Shown one piece after another: positions 40,006-43,937 of a DNA stretch of 43,937 bases (position 1 is the first letter of the stretch; every line of letters begins with the position of its first letter). Position numbers and translations under genes: made by a program. The stretch covers positions 1 through 43,937 of the forward strand of contig CACYJP010000001.1 of NCBI GenBank assembly GCA_902774725.1, read 5' to 3'. The notes under the pieces are model-generated. The model ran no database searches and was not told where the DNA came from. It saw only the letters and a program-made list of their open reading frames with translations. Source of the stretch: an uncultured Lachnospiraceae bacterium. GTDB lineage: Bacteria > Bacillota > Clostridia > Lachnospirales > Lachnospiraceae.

Positions 40006-41496
40006 TTACAGCAGCACGCGTCCTGCAATGCCCTGACTTTTACGTTCTATCATTTCATCTATACGAGTTATATAGTCATCCACGTTCTTTACATTTTCCA
40101 CGCGGTCTACCCTTTTAATTTCTCCATCCTCAATGGAAAGCAGCCTTGTTATACCACCTGCACCGGCCGCAAATGTATCTATTCTCTCTTCCATAATAAG
40201 AACATTGTAGACACACTCAAGTCCCGGCTTTGAATAGCCGACATTCTCGAGATTTCCGGCGATGTTTTTCTGTCGGTACAGATAATAAGGCTGAAGTCCA
40301 TTTTCCTCACACCACTTTGCAGCCATGCTGAGCATCTTGTCTGTATCCTTATTGATCTCATTTTTGAAATCATCAAACTGCTGATTCAGCCTTGCCGCTC
40401 TTTTAATCGCAAGACTGTGGACTGTAAGTGACTCAGGCATCATCTTCTCTATCTCGCCAAGTGTATATTCCAGATCCACCAGACGTTCGCCCGGAAGACC
40501 CGCAATTATATCCATGTTTATATTCTTGAAGCCAACCTTTCGGGCTTCATTCATTGCCCATTTTATGTCGGCCGGTGTGTGAGCACGTCCGATAGTCCTT
40601 AGGGTAAAGCTGTTCATTGTCTGAGGATTGATGCTAATCCTTGTACAACCGTTTTTCTTGAGTACCTCAAGCTTCTCCCTGGTAATACTATCCGGTCTTC
40701 CGGCCTCAACAGTGAACTCAAGCAAATCGCTCATGTCAAATGTTTCATTCACCGCCACCATCAGCTGCGCCAGCTGTTTCTCCGAAAGTGAAGTCGGTGT
40801 ACCACCACCTATATAAACCGCCACAAGTCTCCTGTGCCGGTTCATAAATGATATATGCGTCAGCTCCTGCTTCAGTGTCTCCAGATATTTATCAACCTCT
40901 GATTCATACTCATGAATCGGATAAGCCGCAAATGAACAATAGAGACATCTGGTCGGACAGAACGGAATTCCGATATAGAGTATATAATCCTTTATCGGGT
41001 CGATTTCCTCTATAATCGACTGCTCCGTCATAGCAACTCTTGTAGCAAGAGATGCCTTTTCCTCTGATGCATCATAAGTATACATATAATTTTCAACTAT
41101 CTCCTCTTTCGATTTACCCTTCGCAAGAGAAGAAGCAGCTATCTTCGTTGGTCTCATTCCGGTAAGACTTCCCCACGGAAGCGTCCTTCCGGTATATTCA
41201 GAAAGCAGACGGTATATAGCAAGCTTCAGCTTATTTCTAAATCTCTTTCTGTCCTTATAATCTCCATATACATATGCACTGTAAAGAACATGCCCATGTT
41301 CCTCCAGCTTAAGGCTCGTATTCCTGTCATCATAGAGCGCAGTAAGCATCAGCCGAATCTCAGAAAACATAGTCTTTCTGTATTCAGCTACCTCCTCAGG
41401 CTTTGCGGTTCTGACCTTCTCTCCGTGAAAGAACGCCGACACCATAGCCCTGAGATCGATCTCATATTCAGCATCACTTTGTACAAGAAGAATCAT
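40006..41496 (-). CDS. hemZ: HemZ-type radical SAM protein (coproporphyrinogen dehydrogenase-like)
   Basis: A 496-residue protein. The radical SAM cluster motif is IPFCPTRCLYCSF near residue 174 (CxxxCxYC). The SAM-binding GGGTP lies near 224. An N-terminal region of about 160 residues is characteristic of the HemZ branch. Family members oxidise coproporphyrinogen III without oxygen, although several HemW-like relatives are haem chaperones, so the exact reaction is not certain. GGAGG lies 6 nt before the start; the TnpB element's right end is directly upstream. It is followed by hisS. Confidence 0.9.
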   Translation of the reverse strand: MILLVQSDAEYEIDLRAMVSAFFHGEKVRTAKPEEVAEYRKTMFSEIRLMLTALYDDRNTSLKLEEHGHVLYSAYVYGDYKDRKRFRNKLKLAIYRLLSEYTGRTLPWGSLTGMRPTKIAASSLAKGKSKEEIVENYMYTYDASEEKASLATRVAMTEQSIIEEIDPIKDYILYIGIPFCPTRCLYCSFAAYPIHEYESEVDKYLETLKQELTHISFMNRHRRLVAVYIGGGTPTSLSEKQLAQLMVAVNETFDMSDLLEFTVEAGRPDSITREKLEVLKKNGCTRISINPQTMNSFTLRTIGRAHTPADIKWAMNEARKVGFKNINMDIIAGLPGERLVDLEYTLGEIEKMMPESLTVHSLAIKRAARLNQQFDDFKNEINKDTDKMLSMAAKWCEENGLQPYYLYRQKNIAGNLENVGYSKPGLECVYNVLIMEERIDTFAAGAGGITRLLSIEDGEIKRVDRVENVKNVDDYITRIDEMIERKSQGIAGRVLL

Positions 41497-41511
41497 AAAC
41501 TACCTCCGGCT

Positions 41512-41640
41512 GTGAACCTCCCATCACTAAAGTGACGGGCTTCTGGGAGAAATGAATCTCCGTTTAAGAAGTGTGGTATTTAAGTTTCCACCTATTGCTA
41601 GGCAACCCTTATTCTTACGGGCGTGTCCACTTCGCCCCTA
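41512..41640 (-). ncRNA. Putative omega RNA (reRNA) and right end of the TnpB element
   Basis: Downstream of tnpB the minus strand contains hairpins GGAGA/TCTCC and CCCGTCACT/AGTGATGGG, then ends GGAGGTTCAC. This is the usual right-end signature of IS605-type TnpB elements. In these elements the 3' end of the tnpB transcript is the guide RNA, with the guide taken from the flanking DNA. Here the flank would be AGCCGGAGGTAG and onward, that is, the hemZ ribosome-binding site and start. The 5' limit of the RNA is a guess. Confidence 0.5.
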
Positions 41641-42848
41641 CTGTATAGGACTGTTAAGTCCACAACACTACTTTTGCGTAAGATATTCAATGCTCCGTTT
41701 ACATCTGCATTGAAGGTGTATCCATCAGATGTTCTGTAAAGACCACGATGTACTCTGTTACCGCTGAATACGTACTCTTTAGGATTGTCGTTATTATATA
41801 CGGGGATAACATCTTTATCCCAGAAGGAAGCCTTTGATGTATAGGATTCTTCCTGTTTGACAATTGTAATACTATTAAACTCACAGAGATATTCAAGCTT
41901 TTCACGTAACTTACCGTATGGAATGTTAACAAATGTCTGATTGTTGGTTTTTCCGATATCAGAAGAACGCTGAAATGTTTCATTGTAGCCAACAACAAGA
42001 ACACCTATATCATTATTGATACAGTAATTTATTATCATACGTGCGGCTTTGTTCATATAGTCATTAACTTTGTTATTACGGTCCCTGGCTATAGCTTTTT
42101 GACGGTTTGTAGGTCTTTTACCAAAATGCTGCTTATCTTTTATGGATTGTAAATGAGAATTTTCCTTGTTGAACCATTGGTTAATGGATTTAAGTTTTCT
42201 GCCATCTATGATGAAACTGCTACCGGTTGAAGATACTGCTGTAACGAGATTGTTTATTCCAAAATCAAGAGCCAGTGCATTTGATTTATTGAGATTTCTT
42301 TGGATACATTCAGCTTCGTAGATATACTGAACTTCAAAGAACCTGACATCAGCTTTTGGAATGATACGTATCTCTTTGATCTTCTTATCTGCAAGTACAG
42401 GCGGTATGGTTATCTCAACCGGTTTATGAGTTTTCTTAAAGCTTTGAGAAAAAGGTAATATAAGCTTATTACCATTAATTCTTACAAAACCAATGACCAG
42501 TGTAGCATGACCATCTTTTGGCATATAATGAGGAAGTCTGCAGTCTTTGAATGAATATTTACCTTTTTTGGCAAGTTTGAGCAGTCCAAAGAATGATTTA
42601 AAAGAACCATCAACTTCCTTAATTATCTGCTGAGCCATGTTTGAATTAAGAACCTTGTAGTTAGGACTGTTTTTTAACAGAACATAGTTCTTCTCGTATC
42701 TCAGATACTCGCCTTCAGTAAAGTAATGCTGACGGATGTTGTAAATAGCTTCATTAGTCAGGTTCTTGGCTATATGACAGAGTTCCTTTATGGTACGGTA
42801 ATCATCTTTTGACAGATGTTTAATCTGCTGTTTGATAGTAAGATACAT
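41598..42848 (-). CDS. tnpB: TnpB, RNA-guided nuclease of an IS605-like element
   Basis: A 416-residue protein. The RuvC catalytic residues look intact: Asp195 in ALALDFGINN, Glu290 in VLVVGYNE and Asp382 in NADVNGALN. The zinc-ribbon cysteines common in TnpB are absent; the matching stretch reads YTSKASFWDKD and FSGNRVHRGLY, as in a known cysteine-free subgroup. TnpB proteins use an RNA from their own 3' end to cut DNA and so help keep the element in place. The gene is full length. It has a weak AAAGG site about 10 nt before the start. It reads in the same direction as hemZ. Confidence 0.92.
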   Translation of the reverse strand: MYLTIKQQIKHLSKDDYRTIKELCHIAKNLTNEAIYNIRQHYFTEGEYLRYEKNYVLLKNSPNYKVLNSNMAQQIIKEVDGSFKSFFGLLKLAKKGKYSFKDCRLPHYMPKDGHATLVIGFVRINGNKLILPFSQSFKKTHKPVEITIPPVLADKKIKEIRIIPKADVRFFEVQYIYEAECIQRNLNKSNALALDFGINNLVTAVSSTGSSFIIDGRKLKSINQWFNKENSHLQSIKDKQHFGKRPTNRQKAIARDRNNKVNDYMNKAARMIINYCINNDIGVLVVGYNETFQRSSDIGKTNNQTFVNIPYGKLREKLEYLCEFNSITIVKQEESYTSKASFWDKDVIPVYNNDNPKEYVFSGNRVHRGLYRTSDGYTFNADVNGALNILRKSSVVDLTVLYSRGEVDTPVRIRVA

Positions 42849-42957
42849 ACGTTTTTATCCTTTCTGAAGACTCAGAACAGAGATATTCCTGTATGTATTA
42901 TTATACCGCATCTTTACGAAGAATTACAGTATTTGGCAAAACATACACATGTTAAAA

Positions 42958-42995
42958 AGGCTGTATCTCATGACTAAAGTCACGAGTGTTAGCCT
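42958..42995. repeat. Left-end hairpin of the TnpB element
   Basis: An outer AGGCT/AGCCT stem and an inner CTCATGACT/AGTCACGAG stem with an AA loop. The inner hairpin resembles the right-end hairpin at 41,520-41,539. Such hairpins are recognised by Y1 transposases of IS605 elements. Confidence 0.65.
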
Positions 42996-43027
42996 CAAAA
43001 TTATAAAGCGGGACTACTCCGTCATTC

Positions 43028-43660
43028 TTATTGAAAAAACATATTGTTTTCCTTTTCCCAGCCAATAGTGGTCTCAGAATCATGTCCCGGAAAAACCTTA
43101 GTCTCATCAGGAAGTGTAAAAAGCTTTCCTCTTATGCTATCTAAGAGCAGCTGAGAATCACCCGTTGGAAAGTCTGATCTTCCGACACTTCCGTGGAAAA
43201 GTGTATCGCCATCAAAAAGAGCACTAAGCTCCGGCATATAATAGCACATTCCACCCTTTGTATGCCCCGGAACCTCTATACATTCAATACGAATTCCAAT
43301 CAGGTTTATCACCTCACCGTCATTAACTGTTCTATCCGCCTTTACACTTACAGGATCTCCCATAAATGCCATCGACAGATTAAGATTCGGATTTCCCATC
43401 AGCTCTTCATCATTCTTTCCGATTATTACCTCAATATCCGGAAACTCACTTCTTATCATATCAACTGCATCAATATGATCAAAATGTGCATGCGTCAGAA
43501 GAATTGCAACAGGCTTTGCTTCAGCGATTACGATATCCTCAAGCAGGTGCTTTGGATTGCCGCTTGCGTCAATCATTATCGCTTCCTTCGTATCCTCATT
43601 TATTATTGTAAAACAGTTTGTAGCAACCAGTCCGGTTGTTACGGAGCTCATCTTATACAT
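43028..43660 (-). CDS. MBL-fold hydrolase, glyoxalase II-like
   Basis: A 210-residue metallo-beta-lactamase-fold protein. The metal ligands are clear: THAHFDH at 56-62 (His57, His59, Asp61, His62), PGHTKGG near 131, FDGDTLF near 149 and FPGHDSETTIG near 193. This set matches the short glyoxalase II-like group common in Clostridia. These proteins hydrolyse thioesters such as lactoylglutathione analogues, but the substrate here is not proven. AAGGAG lies 6 nt before the start. In relatives it often precedes hemZ; the TnpB element now separates the two. Confidence 0.9.
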   Translation of the reverse strand: MYKMSSVTTGLVATNCFTIINEDTKEAIMIDASGNPKHLLEDIVIAEAKPVAILLTHAHFDHIDAVDMIRSEFPDIEVIIGKNDEELMGNPNLNLSMAFMGDPVSVKADRTVNDGEVINLIGIRIECIEVPGHTKGGMCYYMPELSALFDGDTLFHGSVGRSDFPTGDSQLLLDSIRGKLFTLPDETKVFPGHDSETTIGWEKENNMFFQ

Positions 43661-43686
43661 CTCTTACTCCTTCGCAGTACGCTGGA

Positions 43687-43937
43687 AACCCTCGGCTCTT
43701 CGAGCCGTATCCTAGAGCTATGTGCCAATCACACTTCGTGTGCTTGCATGACTTGCTTCACAAGTCCTGGTCCTGCTTCGCAGTACGCATCCTCACTTCG
43801 TTCGGACCCTGGGAACCCTCGGCTCTTCGAGCCGTATCCCAGAGCTATGTGCCAATCACACTTCGTGTGCTTGCATGACTTGCTTCACAAGTCCTGGTCC
43901 TGCTTCGCAGTACGCATCCTCACTTCGTTCGGACCCT
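43687..43937. repeat. Tandem 127-bp hairpin-rich repeat, running off the right edge
   Basis: Two near-identical copies, starting at 43,687 and 43,814 (period 127). Each contains a string of small hairpins with TTC or TTCG loops: CGGCTC/GAGCCG, CACAC/GTGTG, ACTTG/CAAGT and CTGC/GCAG. The second copy ends exactly at the window edge, so the array may continue. No gene is visible in it. Confidence 0.9.

Larger units (their letters stand above)
41512..42996 (-). mobile_element. IS200/IS605-type element with TnpB only
   Basis: Similar subterminal hairpins bracket the tnpB gene: AGTCACGAG/CTCATGACT at 42,967-42,986 (left end) and CCCATCACT/AGTGACGGG at 41,520-41,539 (right end), both with an AA loop. 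No tnpA gene is present, so movement would need a transposase from elsewhere. The element sits between the MBL hydrolase gene and hemZ. The exact left boundary is uncertain. Confidence 0.75.

Noticed and set aside
1..43937. CRISPR arrays
   Set aside because: The tandem repeats found (140 and 127 bp units) have no short repeats with unique spacers, and no cas genes are present.

Overview
The window looks like chromosomal DNA of a Lachnospiraceae-type gut Clostridium. It is AT-rich with strong Shine-Dalgarno sites. Its surface proteins are built from MBG/YDG modules with aromatic GWWY-type wall-binding repeats, it carries a type VIIb secretion (T7SSb) locus, and it has the housekeeping order MBL hydrolase - hemZ - hisS - aspS. 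Genus cannot be fixed from the sequence alone.

Region 1 (1-12,950, minus strand) is a tightly coupled operon. In transcription order it reads: DUF6382-like/FHA protein, PP2C phosphatase, PknB-like Ser/Thr kinase, two small membrane proteins, a 1707-residue exported Ig-like protein with a C-terminal membrane anchor, a second DUF6382-like/FHA protein, a CpaE-like ATPase, a YukD/EsaB ubiquitin-like protein, and the start of essC, which runs off the left edge. The kinase, phosphatase and FHA readers suggest a T7SS run by threonine phosphorylation.

Region 2 (12,911-14,600) is the most interesting part. A class I cyclic-di-GMP riboswitch followed by a terminator-like hairpin forms the leader of the T7SS operon. 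Abutting its 5' end is a 1.37-kb segment bounded by perfect 28-bp inverted repeats. This segment holds only a complete tyrosine recombinase gene and two back-to-back promoters. The outward promoter (TTGACG-N17-TAAAAT) now points away from the T7SS operon, into a hairpin. Inversion would point it through the riboswitch into the operon. I read this as a self-contained phase-variation switch, seen here in its OFF orientation, stacked on a second-messenger gate.

Region 3 (14,607-32,227) is a surface-protein island. Three large MBG/YDG proteins (1490, 1695 and 1059 residues) carry wall-binding repeats, and the first two share almost identical 3' ends. Between them lie a two-component pair (an unusual XRE-receiver protein and a LytS-like kinase) and a prepilin peptidase with a membrane partner. 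A PNPOx-family flavoprotein gene sits before the third surface gene.

Region 4 (32,228-35,225) has tRNA-derived tandem repeats downstream of tRNA-Pro(CGG), then two tandem double-glycine leader peptides of unknown function, a histidine phosphatase and an EFR1-type flavodoxin/ferredoxin. Three sites share a TGTGACAnTTTTGTGAT box 11 bp ahead of a -10 element: before the 1059-residue gene, at that gene's 3' end, and before the peptides.

Region 5 (35,315-43,937) is the hemZ-hisS-aspS block. It is interrupted by another wall-binding protein gene between hisS and aspS, and by a TnpB element whose right end lies next to the hemZ ribosome-binding site. The window ends in 127-bp tandem hairpin-rich repeats upstream of an MBL-fold hydrolase.
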